32,065 nucleotides of DNA, taken from NCBI GenBank assembly GCA_018064885.1, contig JAGHUI010000075.1, positions 1-32,065 on the forward strand, read 5' to 3'. The first letter of the stretch is position 1. Each line of letters starts with the position of its first letter. Below the pieces are notes generated by a model that was not told where the DNA came from, made no database searches, and saw nothing but the letters and a program-made list of their open reading frames with translations. The stretch comes from Candidatus Minthosoma equi. GTDB taxonomy: Bacteria; Bacteroidota; Bacteroidia; Bacteroidales; Bacteroidaceae. The position numbers and the translations under genes are program-made. Positions 8,093-16,481 of the stretch are shown piece after piece.

Positions 8093-9907
8093 ATGACTAA
8101 AGACGAGGAAAGATTGCAAAGGCTGAAGCTTGTTGTAGATTGCTTGGAAGAAAGGCCGGGCGTTTACCAATACTTCGACAAAAACGATAAGATTCTTTAC
8201 GTTGGAAAAGCAAAGAGTCTTAAGCGTCGTGTGACCTCGTATTTCAACAACAGCCCCAAAAACAGGAAGACGCTTATCTTAGTAAGCAAGATTGAAAAGA
8301 TCATTCCAACATATGTAGATTCCGATGAAGACGCCTTGTTGCTTGAAAACAGCCTTATCAAACAACATCAGCCATTCTACAACATTTTGCTCAAGGACGG
8401 AAAGACCTACCCTTCTGTTTGCGTGACAAACGAGTATCTTCCTCGTGTGTTCAAGACGAGAGATATTAATAAAAAGACAGGAACATTCTACGGTCCTTTC
8501 AGTCATGCTGGAACACTAAATGCGATGCTTGATCTCATTAATAAACTATACAAGGTGAGATTATGTAATAAGCCTATTGTTCCTGAAAAAATCGCAGAAG
8601 GCAAATACGAGTTGTGTGTTTATAGCCATATTAATAAATGTGACGCTCCATGCATTGGCAAACAATCACGCGAGGATTACATGAAGCAGATTAGCGAAAT
8701 AAAAGAGATTCTCAGCGGAAATACAAGGATACTTTGTCAGCAGCTGTATGAAAACATGCAAAAATTGGCAGAAGAAGAGCGTTATCTTGAGGCAGCGGCG
8801 GTTAAAGAAAAATATCTTCTAGCAAAGGATTTTGATAATAAAAGCAGGGTTATTACAAGCACTAATCAGAACATTGATGTATTCAGCATTGAAGATGACG
8901 AAAGCAAAGCATTCGTCAATTTCATGCATGTGGTTAATGGATGTATAAACCAGACCTACACAGTAGAATACAAGAAACAGCTTGACGAATCGAAGGAAGA
9001 AGTGCTTCAGCTTGCCATTGTTGAAATGCGAGAAAGATACGAAAGCAAATCAAAGGAAATCGTCGTTCCATTTGAGATGGACATAAAGATGAATGACGCA
9101 GAATTTATCATACCAAAAGCTGGAGATAAGCGCAAGCTTCTTCTTTTGTCAGAAACAAATGTAAGACAATATCGTTTAGACGCATTAAAACAAGCAGAAA
9201 AGCTTAATCCAGAACAAAGAAATACCAATATTCTAAAAGAACTTCAGCGAAAACTGAAACTTGAAAAGATACCTATGAGAATTGAGTGCTTTGACAACTC
9301 AAATACCATGGGACAAGATGCAGTTGCTGGCTGCGTTGTCTTTATCGGAGGTAAGAAATCAAAGAATGACTATAAGCGTTTCAATATAAAAAGCGTAACT
9401 GGACCTGATGATTATGCTTCTATGAGTGAAGTTGTATATAGGAAATACAGTCGTGCCATAGAGGAAGGTACTCCTTTGCCAGATCTTATCATCACGGATG
9501 GCGGCAAAGGACAAATGGAGGTAGTAAGAAAGGTTATTGAAGACGAACTGAAACTCAACATACCAATTGCAGGTCTGGCGAAGGACAATCATCACCGCAC
9601 GAACCAGCTCTTATTCGGCTTTCCTCAGCAAATAGTTGGAATTGAAATGGAAAGTCCACTATTCAAACTTCTGACACAGATCCAGGATGAAGTACACCGA
9701 TTTGCCATCACATTCCATAGGGAGAAACGCGCTAAGCACAATAAGGAATCCGAATTAGATAAGATTAAAGGTATTGGTGAAGCAACTAAGATACTGTTAC
9801 TCAAAGAGTTCAAGAGTCTCAAAAGAATAAAGGAAACTCCTTTAGAGGAATTAAGCAAGGTCATTGGGCCCGCCAAAGCAAAGATCCTTATTGATGCATT
9901 TAATTAA
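8093..9907 (+). CDS. uvrC: Excinuclease ABC subunit C
   Basis: UvrC makes the two incisions flanking a lesion in UvrABC nucleotide excision repair. The 604 residues match the family. The N-terminal GIY-YIG nuclease carries PGVYQYFDKNDKILYVGKAK (about residues 22-41). A UVR/UvrB-interaction region includes EEERYLEAAAVKEKY. The C-terminal RNase H-like nuclease includes IECFDNSNTMGQDAVAG and LIITDGGKGQ. The last 60 residues form paired helix-hairpin-helix motifs (IKGIGEATK and VIGPAKAK). The start is an ATG closely preceded by a weak purine stretch (GAGGA). A candidate parS lies 43 bp upstream, and dtd follows 41 bp after the stop. Confidence 0.97.
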   Translation: MTKDEERLQRLKLVVDCLEERPGVYQYFDKNDKILYVGKAKSLKRRVTSYFNNSPKNRKTLILVSKIEKIIPTYVDSDEDALLLENSLIKQHQPFYNILLKDGKTYPSVCVTNEYLPRVFKTRDINKKTGTFYGPFSHAGTLNAMLDLINKLYKVRLCNKPIVPEKIAEGKYELCVYSHINKCDAPCIGKQSREDYMKQISEIKEILSGNTRILCQQLYENMQKLAEEERYLEAAAVKEKYLLAKDFDNKSRVITSTNQNIDVFSIEDDESKAFVNFMHVVNGCINQTYTVEYKKQLDESKEEVLQLAIVEMRERYESKSKEIVVPFEMDIKMNDAEFIIPKAGDKRKLLLLSETNVRQYRLDALKQAEKLNPEQRNTNILKELQRKLKLEKIPMRIECFDNSNTMGQDAVAGCVVFIGGKKSKNDYKRFNIKSVTGPDDYASMSEVVYRKYSRAIEEGTPLPDLIITDGGKGQMEVVRKVIEDELKLNIPIAGLAKDNHHRTNQLLFGFPQQIVGIEMESPLFKLLTQIQDEVHRFAITFHREKRAKHNKESELDKIKGIGEATKILLLKEFKSLKRIKETPLEELSKVIGPAKAKILIDAFN

Positions 9908-9948
9908 CACTTTGAATATTAAACAATTAAAAATAAAAAAGATAAATT

Positions 9949-10401
9949 GTGAGAGCTGTAATACAAAGAGTAAGTCATGCTTCCGTGACAATTGAAGGAA
10001 AGGTTAAATCCGCAATAGAGAAAGGGTTTCTTGTACTTGTTGGCATTGAAAATGCTGATACAGAAGAAGACATACAATGGTTATCTAAGAAAATATGCGG
10101 TTTAAGAGTGTTTGACGATGAGAACGGAGTGATGAACAAAAGCATAATGGACGTTGGTGGAGACATTCTTGTTGTAAGCCAATTCACGCTTTGGGCAAGC
10201 TACAAGAAAGGAAATCGTCCATCATATCTTCGTGCAGGCAGTCATGAGATTACAATACCGCTTTACGAGCGCTTTTGCACGGTTTTATCGGAACAATTGG
10301 GACATGAAGTAGGCACTGGAGAGTTCGGTGCAGACATGAAAGTTGAGCTTCTTAACGATGGACCCGTAACTATCTGCATGGACACAAAGAATAAGGAATA
10401 A
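9949..10401 (+). CDS. dtd: D-aminoacyl-tRNA deacylase (GTG start)
   Basis: Dtd hydrolyses D-aminoacyl-tRNAs, and Gly-tRNA-Ala, so that D-amino acids do not enter proteins. At 150 residues it has the usual length. It carries the two active-site motifs, SQFTLWASYKKGNRPSY starting at residue 77 and NDGPVT at residues 136-141 (the cross-subunit cis-proline motif). The N-terminus MRAVIQRVSHASV is typical of the family, which supports the GTG at 9949 as the start although GTG starts are uncommon here. It is in the mnmG-deoC run, 39 bp before deoC. Confidence 0.96.
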   Translation: MRAVIQRVSHASVTIEGKVKSAIEKGFLVLVGIENADTEEDIQWLSKKICGLRVFDDENGVMNKSIMDVGGDILVVSQFTLWASYKKGNRPSYLRAGSHEITIPLYERFCTVLSEQLGHEVGTGEFGADMKVELLNDGPVTICMDTKNKE

Positions 10402-10440
10402 AAAGGATTTTGGGCATATACGTAAAAACAAAAAAATAAT

Positions 10441-11328
10441 ATGGAAGATAATAAGTATGACAAGGTTTTAAGTCTTTACGACTGTAATCTTGATGATGAG
10501 AAAGTTGCTCGTCAAGTCGAGATTATTCTTAAGGAGCACTTGCAGGAAAACAACACCCCAGAAGTGAAGAAATTCCTTCTGAATAGCGTGGAACTTACAA
10601 CACTTAAGACTACTGATAGCGAAGACAGCGTGTTGAAATTTGTAGAGAAAGTGAATAAGTTTGATGATGTTTATCCAGAACTAGGCCACGTTGCAACTGT
10701 ATGTGTTTACCCATGCTTTGCTAAGATATGTCACGATACTCTTGAAAATGAGAACATTGAGATCGCATGCGTTTCTGCTTGTTTCCCAAGCAGCCAGTCA
10801 TTTATAGAGGTTAAAGTTGCAGAGGCAGCACTTGCCATAAAAGATGGAGCAACAGAAATCGACATAGTAATTCCTGTAGGCAAGTTCCTTGCTGGCGACT
10901 ATGAAGGCATGTGTGATGAGATTGAAGAAATCAAAGCAGTTTGTGGAGACAGAAAATTGAAGACAATACTTGAAACAGGTTGTCTGAAAACAGCATCCAA
11001 CATTAAGAAAGCCAGCATACTAGCCATGTATTCTGGTGCTGATTACATTAAGACATCAACTGGCAAACTAGAACCAGCCGCAACACCAGAAGCAGCATTC
11101 GTTATGTGTCAGGCCATTAAGGAATATTACGACAAGACAGGCATTCAGATTGGCTTCAAGCCTGCTGGCGGAATGAAGACTGTTGAGGATGCACTCACTT
11201 ACTACACTATCGTGAAGCAGGTTCTTGGCGAGAAATGGCTTACAAACCAATACCTTAGACTTGGAACAAGTTCACTTGCAAACAAACTTCTCTCAGACAT
11301 AGAAGGTAAGGAAGTAAACTTCTTCTAA
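10441..11328 (+). CDS. deoC: Deoxyribose-phosphate aldolase
   Basis: DeoC cleaves 2-deoxyribose 5-phosphate to glyceraldehyde 3-phosphate and acetaldehyde in deoxynucleoside catabolism. The class I aldolase features are present: Schiff-base Lys204 in DYIKTSTGK, proton-relay Lys240 in GFKPAGG, and Asp141 in EIDIVIP. The 295 residues include an N-terminal extension of about 70 residues before the barrel, as in the longer Bacteroidetes/E. coli-like form. It is the last gene of the plus-strand run and is closed by a strong terminator. Confidence 0.95.
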   Translation: MEDNKYDKVLSLYDCNLDDEKVARQVEIILKEHLQENNTPEVKKFLLNSVELTTLKTTDSEDSVLKFVEKVNKFDDVYPELGHVATVCVYPCFAKICHDTLENENIEIACVSACFPSSQSFIEVKVAEAALAIKDGATEIDIVIPVGKFLAGDYEGMCDEIEEIKAVCGDRKLKTILETGCLKTASNIKKASILAMYSGADYIKTSTGKLEPAATPEAAFVMCQAIKEYYDKTGIQIGFKPAGGMKTVEDALTYYTIVKQVLGEKWLTNQYLRLGTSSLANKLLSDIEGKEVNFF

Positions 11329-11357
11329 CCTATAGCGATCTGTCCTACATCTACGAA

Positions 11358-11408
11358 GTGGTGTGCCCCTCACCTCATCTCAATCAAGGTGAGGGGCATA
11401 CCATTTTT
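11358..11408 (+). terminator. Intrinsic terminator of deoC
   Basis: A 12-bp perfect GC-rich core stem (11364-11375 with 11387-11398) extends outward by up to six more pairs, including wobble, and runs into TTTTT (11404-11408). It lies 30 nt after the deoC stop and in plus orientation. Confidence 0.85.
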
Positions 11409-11424
11409 AGAAATAGTGTAAAAA

Positions 11425-11474
11425 GAGAAAATCGCTCGCTTTGATAGCAAAGTCAATATCAAAGCGAACGATTT
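11425..11474 (-). terminator. Intrinsic terminator of the polyprenyl synthase gene, overlapping its stop codon
   Basis: A 17-bp stem with one mismatch (11429-11445 with 11458-11474) is followed on the minus strand by a T-rich run (TTTTCTCTTTTT). The TGA stop of the minus-strand gene (11459-11461) lies inside one arm. The terminator therefore overlaps coding sequence. Confidence 0.75.
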
Positions 11475-12436
11475 ACGACATAATCAATATAAAAATTCAG
11501 CAATTGTTTTATTTCCGAGTCAGGGAAAGCATCAAGAAGGCGTTTTGCTTTGTCAGCATATTCAAACATCACCTTTTCAGCATAATCAATACCACCATGC
11601 TTGATAGTGAAATTAACAAGAGAATCTATCTCGTCTTGAGATACATTACCTTCTTTAACCTTCAAAGCAAGATCTTTAATTGTATCGTCACCAAATGTAT
11701 TGACAGCATAAATGGCAGGAAGAGTGAGCTTTCCTTCCTTCATATCATTACCAGTCGGCTTTCCTATCGCTTCATCATGGCCATAATCAAAAATATCATC
11801 TCGAATTTGGAAACATATACCGACTATTTGGCCAAACTGAGCCATTGTTTCAACAGCCATTTCATCCGATGAAACCGCAATAGCACCTGCCTCGGCACAT
11901 GCTTTGAACAGAGCCGCTGTCTTACCCTTGATAATTTCAAAATAGACATCCTCGCTAAGCATATTATTCCTCACATTGCTTAGCTGAAGAATCTCACCTG
12001 CAGCAAGGTTTTGAGCAGCAACAGAAAGAACCTCTACCAAACGTGGGTTGTGTGTCTGAGAGACACAATGAAGAGAATTTGCAAGGATGTAATCGCCGAT
12101 AAGAACAGCAAATTTATTGCCATAAGAACTATGAACGGCTTTTTGACCTCTGCGCTCATCGCTCTCATCAACGACATCATCATGAATAAGGCTTGCTGTA
12201 TGGAAAAATTCCAAAGTTGCAGCACTTCTCAAAGCATTTTCATTAATCTTACCATTAATCAGTTTGGCAGAAAGAATAGTAAGAATAGGGCGCATCATTT
12301 TGCCTCTGCGCTGAATAATGCTATTGAAAACAGCCTGCATCAAAGGATTAGAGTGCACAAGATAAGACTCGAATACTTTATTGTATTGAATCATTTCAAC
12401 GTCTATTGTCTTTGTTATCTGTGCTAATAAATCCAT
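11459..12436 (-). CDS. Long-chain all-trans polyprenyl diphosphate synthase
   Basis: This enzyme elongates farnesyl diphosphate with isopentenyl diphosphate to the long side chain of menaquinone. The 325 residues match IspB/octaprenyl-type synthases. The first Asp-rich motif is DDVVD at 86-90 (within LIHDDVVDESDERRG) and the second is DDIFD at 213-217. The residue five before the first motif is Ala81 rather than a bulky aromatic, which fits a long product. Exact chain length cannot be read from sequence. The gene diverges from polA and has a TAACTTTGC promoter element at 12455-12463. Confidence 0.9.
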   Translation of the reverse strand: MDLLAQITKTIDVEMIQYNKVFESYLVHSNPLMQAVFNSIIQRRGKMMRPILTILSAKLINGKINENALRSAATLEFFHTASLIHDDVVDESDERRGQKAVHSSYGNKFAVLIGDYILANSLHCVSQTHNPRLVEVLSVAAQNLAAGEILQLSNVRNNMLSEDVYFEIIKGKTAALFKACAEAGAIAVSSDEMAVETMAQFGQIVGICFQIRDDIFDYGHDEAIGKPTGNDMKEGKLTLPAIYAVNTFGDDTIKDLALKVKEGNVSQDEIDSLVNFTIKHGGIDYAEKVMFEYADKAKRLLDAFPDSEIKQLLNFYIDYVVNRSL

Positions 12437-12454
12437 ATTTTTGAAATTTCGAGT

Positions 12455-12463
12455 GCAAAGTTA
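12455..12463 (-). promoter_or_regulatory. -7 promoter element of the polyprenyl synthase gene
   Basis: TAACTTTGC on the minus strand matches TAnnTTTGC, about 19 nt before the start codon. The polA promoter must lie in the same 78-bp gap. The best plus-strand candidate there is the weaker TAATTTTAC at 12487-12495. Confidence 0.6.
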
Positions 12464-12514
12464 GTACATTTTTCAAAAATCTTCCGTAATTTTACACACA
12501 AATTCAATCAAGAT

Positions 12515-15403
12515 ATGAAAAAACTATTCCTTCTCGATGCTTACGCATTGATATATAGAGCATACTACGGATTCATTAAGAACCCACGCATCAATAGCAA
12601 AGGTGAAAACACCTCTGCCGTATTGGGATTTGTAAATACTCTGGAAGAAATCCTTGCAAAAGAGAATCCCGACTACATCGGTGTAGGATTTGATCCGCAT
12701 GGTCCAACATTCCGCCATGAAGCATATCCTGAGTATAAAGCACAAAGAGAGGAAACACCAGAGGCTATACGCTTTGCCGTTCCCATTATAAAAGATGTGC
12801 TGAAAGCATACCGCATCCCTGTAATGGAAATGGCAGGATACGAAGCAGACGATGTTATAGGCACGTTGGCAAAACAGAGCGAATCCATCGAAGGTCTTGA
12901 AACCTATATGGTGACACCAGATAAGGATTACGGACAGCTCGTGGCTAAAAATGTCTGGATTTATAAACCTCGTCATGACGGAGGCTTTGACATTCTTGGT
13001 GAAAAAGAAGTAATAGAAAAATACGGAATTGAAAAAACAACCCAAGTCATCGACCTGCTTGGACTCATGGGAGATAGTGCTGACAACTTCCCTGGCTGTC
13101 CTGGTGTGGGAGAAAAGACTGCTGTAAAACTCATAAAGGAGTTTGGTGATACGGAAACACTTGTTCAGAACACGGACAAGCTGAAAGGTGCGCTGAAGAC
13201 AAAAGTTGAGGAGCACATTAAGGAGATAACAATGTCAAAGTATCTTGCAACTATCAAGACCGATGTTCCAGTAACTCTTGATTTGGAAAGTTTCAAACGA
13301 GAGCCAATCGACGAAGATGCTCTGAAAGAAATTTTCGAAAGATTGGAGTTCCGCACATTGATGAAAAAATTTTTCAATGCAGACACTCCTCGTACTTACT
13401 CCCCTACCCCATCAAAAGAAAAAACAAAATCTAAGAGTCAAAAATCTCAACCAGATTTGTTCAGCGGTGATTTATTTGGTGGAGCAAACGAAAATGCACA
13501 AAACAACAATTCTGTGCAAAAAAATGATGCGGAAAATACGAACGCGAATACGGCAGACATATTTTATTCAAATCTCAGCGACTTGACTAATACGCCTCAC
13601 GAATATCATCTTGTTGAAAAAGAGGAAGAAATAGACAAGTTGATTGCAAATATCTTGACAAGCGATTTTGTTTGTTTAGATACAGAGACAACTTCACTCG
13701 ACACAATGTCCGCAAAATTGGTCGGATTGAGCTTTGCCGTAAAAGAAGGCGAAGCATTCTATGTTCCAATCCCAGATCATGATGATTGGACCAGCGAAAG
13801 CTTCGAGCAGGCACAAAGAATTGTCAACAAGTTTAAAGAGATTTATGAAAATCCTCAGATTATCAAAATCGGACAAAACATAAAATACGACCTTTCCGTC
13901 TTGGCAAATTATGGAATCACCTTGAAAGGTAAAATGTTCGACACCATGATCGCACATTATCTCATAGCACCAGAGTTAAGGCATAACATGGATTACCTTG
14001 CCGAGATTTATCTTAAATACAAAACAATTCATATCGACCAACTCATCGGCACCGGCAAGAAGCAAAAATCTATGCGAGAGCTGAAACCAGAAGAAGTATA
14101 TGAATATGCAGCTGAAGACGCAGACATCACTCTGAAGCTGAAGAATGTTCTGGAAAAAGAGCTGAATGAGAAAGGCCTTGGCAAACTATTTGAAGAGATA
14201 GAAATGCCACTTGTTCCAGTATTGGCAAGAATGGAAAGAAACGGCGCACGACTTGACATCAATGTCCTTGCCGAAACATCACGAATCTTCACAGAAAGAA
14301 TGAACGATATAGAGAAAGAGATTCGAGAGGTTGCCGGTCAGGAAATCAATATCAGCTCACCAAAGCAGATTGGTGAACTCCTGTTTGACAAACTTAAAAT
14401 AGATACAAAAGCAAAGAAGACTAAGACAGGTCAATACGTTACAGACGAAGCAACGCTTTTAGCTTTGAAATCAAAGAATCCAATTGTTGAAAAGATTCTT
14501 GATTATCGTGGCTACAAAAAACTGCTCAGTACATATATCGATGCTTTGCCGCAGCTTATAAACCAACGAACAGGACATATTCACACCTCATACAATCAAG
14601 CAGTTACTGCTACAGGACGATTGTCGTCAAGCAACCCAAACCTGCAGAATATCCCAGTAAGAGACGACAACGGCAAAGAGGTGCGCAAGGCATTCATCCC
14701 AGATGAAGGCGAGGAGTTCTTTTCTGCCGATTACAGCCAGATAGAACTTCGACTGATGGCACACTTGAGTCAAGACAAGAACATGGTTGAAGACTTCAAC
14801 AGCGGACACGATATTCACCAAGCAACAGCAGCAAAGATCTTCAAAGTAGATATAAAAGATGTGACAAGCAGCATGAGACGAAAGGCAAAAACTGCCAATT
14901 TCGGAATCATCTATGGCATCTCAGCATTCGGCTTGGCTGAGCGAATGGAGGTGAGCAGAAGCGAAGCAAAACAACTTATTGACGAATACTTCTCCACTTA
15001 TCCTGGAGTGAAAGAATATATGGACAAGAGCATAGAAAAAGCCCGTGAAAAGGGATATACAGAGACGCTCTTCGGTCGCCGCTGCCAGCTTCCAGACATC
15101 AATTCGCGCAACTCCGTTGTGCGTGGCTATGCAGAACGCAATGCCATAAACGCTCCTATTCAGGGAACAGCTGCCGACATCATCAAAATTGCAATGATAA
15201 ATATAGATCGTCGTATGCAAGAAGAACATCTGAAATCCAAGATGATTCTGCAGGTACATGACGAACTTAATTTCTCTGTTGTTCCTGAAGAGAAAGAACA
15301 CTTGCAGAAGCTTGTCATAGAAGAAATGAAAGCAGCCACTATCCTATCCGTACCTCTGTTTGCTGACTGCGGATGGGGGAAAAATTGGCTGGAAGCACAC
15401 TAA
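12515..15403 (+). CDS. polA: DNA polymerase I
   Basis: Pol I fills gaps and removes RNA primers in repair and replication. The 962 residues carry all three domains. The 5' nuclease spans about 1-290 (GYEADDVIGTLAK, LLGLMGDSADNFPG). The 3'-5' exonuclease retains its acidic residues: Asp389 and Glu391 in DTETTS, Asp459 in NIKYDLS and YAAEDAD near 531. The polymerase has motif A with Asp739 (DYSQIELR), motif B RRKAKTANFGIIYG at 788-801 and motif C His915-Asp916-Glu917. A low-complexity Asn/Lys/Ser-rich linker at about 290-350 separates the first two domains. The proofreading site appears intact, unlike in Taq-like enzymes. The stop overlaps the next gene's candidate ATG by one base. Confidence 0.97.
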   Translation: MKKLFLLDAYALIYRAYYGFIKNPRINSKGENTSAVLGFVNTLEEILAKENPDYIGVGFDPHGPTFRHEAYPEYKAQREETPEAIRFAVPIIKDVLKAYRIPVMEMAGYEADDVIGTLAKQSESIEGLETYMVTPDKDYGQLVAKNVWIYKPRHDGGFDILGEKEVIEKYGIEKTTQVIDLLGLMGDSADNFPGCPGVGEKTAVKLIKEFGDTETLVQNTDKLKGALKTKVEEHIKEITMSKYLATIKTDVPVTLDLESFKREPIDEDALKEIFERLEFRTLMKKFFNADTPRTYSPTPSKEKTKSKSQKSQPDLFSGDLFGGANENAQNNNSVQKNDAENTNANTADIFYSNLSDLTNTPHEYHLVEKEEEIDKLIANILTSDFVCLDTETTSLDTMSAKLVGLSFAVKEGEAFYVPIPDHDDWTSESFEQAQRIVNKFKEIYENPQIIKIGQNIKYDLSVLANYGITLKGKMFDTMIAHYLIAPELRHNMDYLAEIYLKYKTIHIDQLIGTGKKQKSMRELKPEEVYEYAAEDADITLKLKNVLEKELNEKGLGKLFEEIEMPLVPVLARMERNGARLDINVLAETSRIFTERMNDIEKEIREVAGQEINISSPKQIGELLFDKLKIDTKAKKTKTGQYVTDEATLLALKSKNPIVEKILDYRGYKKLLSTYIDALPQLINQRTGHIHTSYNQAVTATGRLSSSNPNLQNIPVRDDNGKEVRKAFIPDEGEEFFSADYSQIELRLMAHLSQDKNMVEDFNSGHDIHQATAAKIFKVDIKDVTSSMRRKAKTANFGIIYGISAFGLAERMEVSRSEAKQLIDEYFSTYPGVKEYMDKSIEKAREKGYTETLFGRRCQLPDINSRNSVVRGYAERNAINAPIQGTAADIIKIAMINIDRRMQEEHLKSKMILQVHDELNFSVVPEEKEHLQKLVIEEMKAATILSVPLFADCGWGKNWLEAH

Positions 15404-16404
15404 TGAAGTCAGGAGCAAAGGGAGAAGAGTTAATAGTTGAAACTAATAAGGTGAAACTATCCATACACATATTATATTTCCTTGTTGCTATTATCACATG
15501 CCAGACGATGCAGGCACAACAACGCACCTTCAATGTGATGACTTACAACATAGAAAATGCCTTCGACACCATTCATGACGAGGGCAAGAATGACTATGAG
15601 TATTGTGCTGGAGGTGAAAGGCGATGGACAAAATACAGATTATTCAAGAAACTCAAATCCGTATGCAAGGTTATTGTTGCGGCAGACGAGAAAAAGCCTT
15701 TGGATCTCGTGGCATTATGCGAGGTGGAAAATGATACAGTAATGGAATACCTCACTCGCAAAACTGCACTAACAAACATCGGTTACCGCTATATAATGAC
15801 TCATTCTGATGATGAACGCGGAATTGATGTTGCTCTGCTCTACTCACCATTTACATTCCATCCTATTGACACTCAGTTTATAAAACCACACTTTCCAGAT
15901 CATCCTACACGAGACATTTTGCATGTTGCTGGCACATTAGCAAATAGCGACACGCTGGATGTTTATGTGATTCATCTGCCTTCTAAAAACGGCGGTGAGA
16001 AAGCATTCAAACGAAGCATGAAGGTGACTGAAATGCTGAAAACAAACATAGATTCCGTTCTCTCTGTAAGGATAAAGCCTAATGTCATAGTCATGGGTGA
16101 TTTCAATGCAGAAGAAAGATCTGCACAACTGAAACTTCTGAAAAGTGGAGGAACACTCTACGATGCTACTCAAAAGCTGAATCCTGGCACATATAAATAC
16201 CAAGGACGTTGGTCTATCATCGACCATATTCTTATCCACACTACATCTCTAAAACATGTTTCATCAAAAGCACTCACCCTACCCTTCCTGACCGAACCTG
16301 ACAACATCAACGGAGGTATCAAGCCACACAGAGCATTTCTCGGACCTGCATACAAAGGTGGCGTCAGTGACCACCTTCCTGTTGTGGGCAGATTCACATA
16401 CTGA
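15403..16404 (+). CDS. Secreted endonuclease/exonuclease/phosphatase-family protein
   Basis: The family fold is shown by MTYNIENAFDT, LVALCEVEND (metal-binding Glu), VIHLPSKNGGE, VIVMGDFNAE and the C-terminal SDHLPVVGRF, so the Mg-dependent phosphodiesterase site appears intact. ATG at 15403 overlaps the polA stop (TAATG). However, GTG at 15451 would give MKLSIHILYFLVAIITCQTM, a much cleaner signal peptide ending AQ before QRTF, and may be the real start. An earlier in-frame ATG at 15373 lies inside polA and is unlikely. Export implies an extracytoplasmic nuclease or phosphatase acting on nucleic acid, sugar phosphate or lipid; the substrate cannot be told. Overlap suggests co-transcription with polA. 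Confidence 0.85.
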   Translation: MKSGAKGEELIVETNKVKLSIHILYFLVAIITCQTMQAQQRTFNVMTYNIENAFDTIHDEGKNDYEYCAGGERRWTKYRLFKKLKSVCKVIVAADEKKPLDLVALCEVENDTVMEYLTRKTALTNIGYRYIMTHSDDERGIDVALLYSPFTFHPIDTQFIKPHFPDHPTRDILHVAGTLANSDTLDVYVIHLPSKNGGEKAFKRSMKVTEMLKTNIDSVLSVRIKPNVIVMGDFNAEERSAQLKLLKSGGTLYDATQKLNPGTYKYQGRWSIIDHILIHTTSLKHVSSKALTLPFLTEPDNINGGIKPHRAFLGPAYKGGVSDHLPVVGRFTY

Positions 16405-16445
16405 GCGTATTTCATGCAGTTTTAACTCATTATAATACATTTTTC

Positions 16446-16476
16446 TTTGCTCATTCCCATCTATTTCGTACCTTTG
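16446..16476 (+). promoter_or_regulatory. Bacteroidetes-type promoter of the TPR protein gene
   Basis: TTTG (16446-16449), a 19-nt spacer and TACCTTTG (16469-16476) match the consensus. Only five bases separate the element from the ATG at 16482. The predicted start site is therefore at or next to the start codon. Confidence 0.75.
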
Positions 16477-16481
16477 TCCCC

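Noticed and set aside
12524-13216. A 230-codon minus-strand frame antisense to the start of polA
   Set aside because: It is a codon-bias shadow of the 5' nuclease domain and has no recognisable domain or start signal.
15451-15520. Lipoprotein signal on the endonuclease/phosphatase-family protein
   Set aside because: The only Cys (in IITCQTM) follows Thr and comes before a normal signal peptidase I site ending AQ, so ordinary secretion is more likely.
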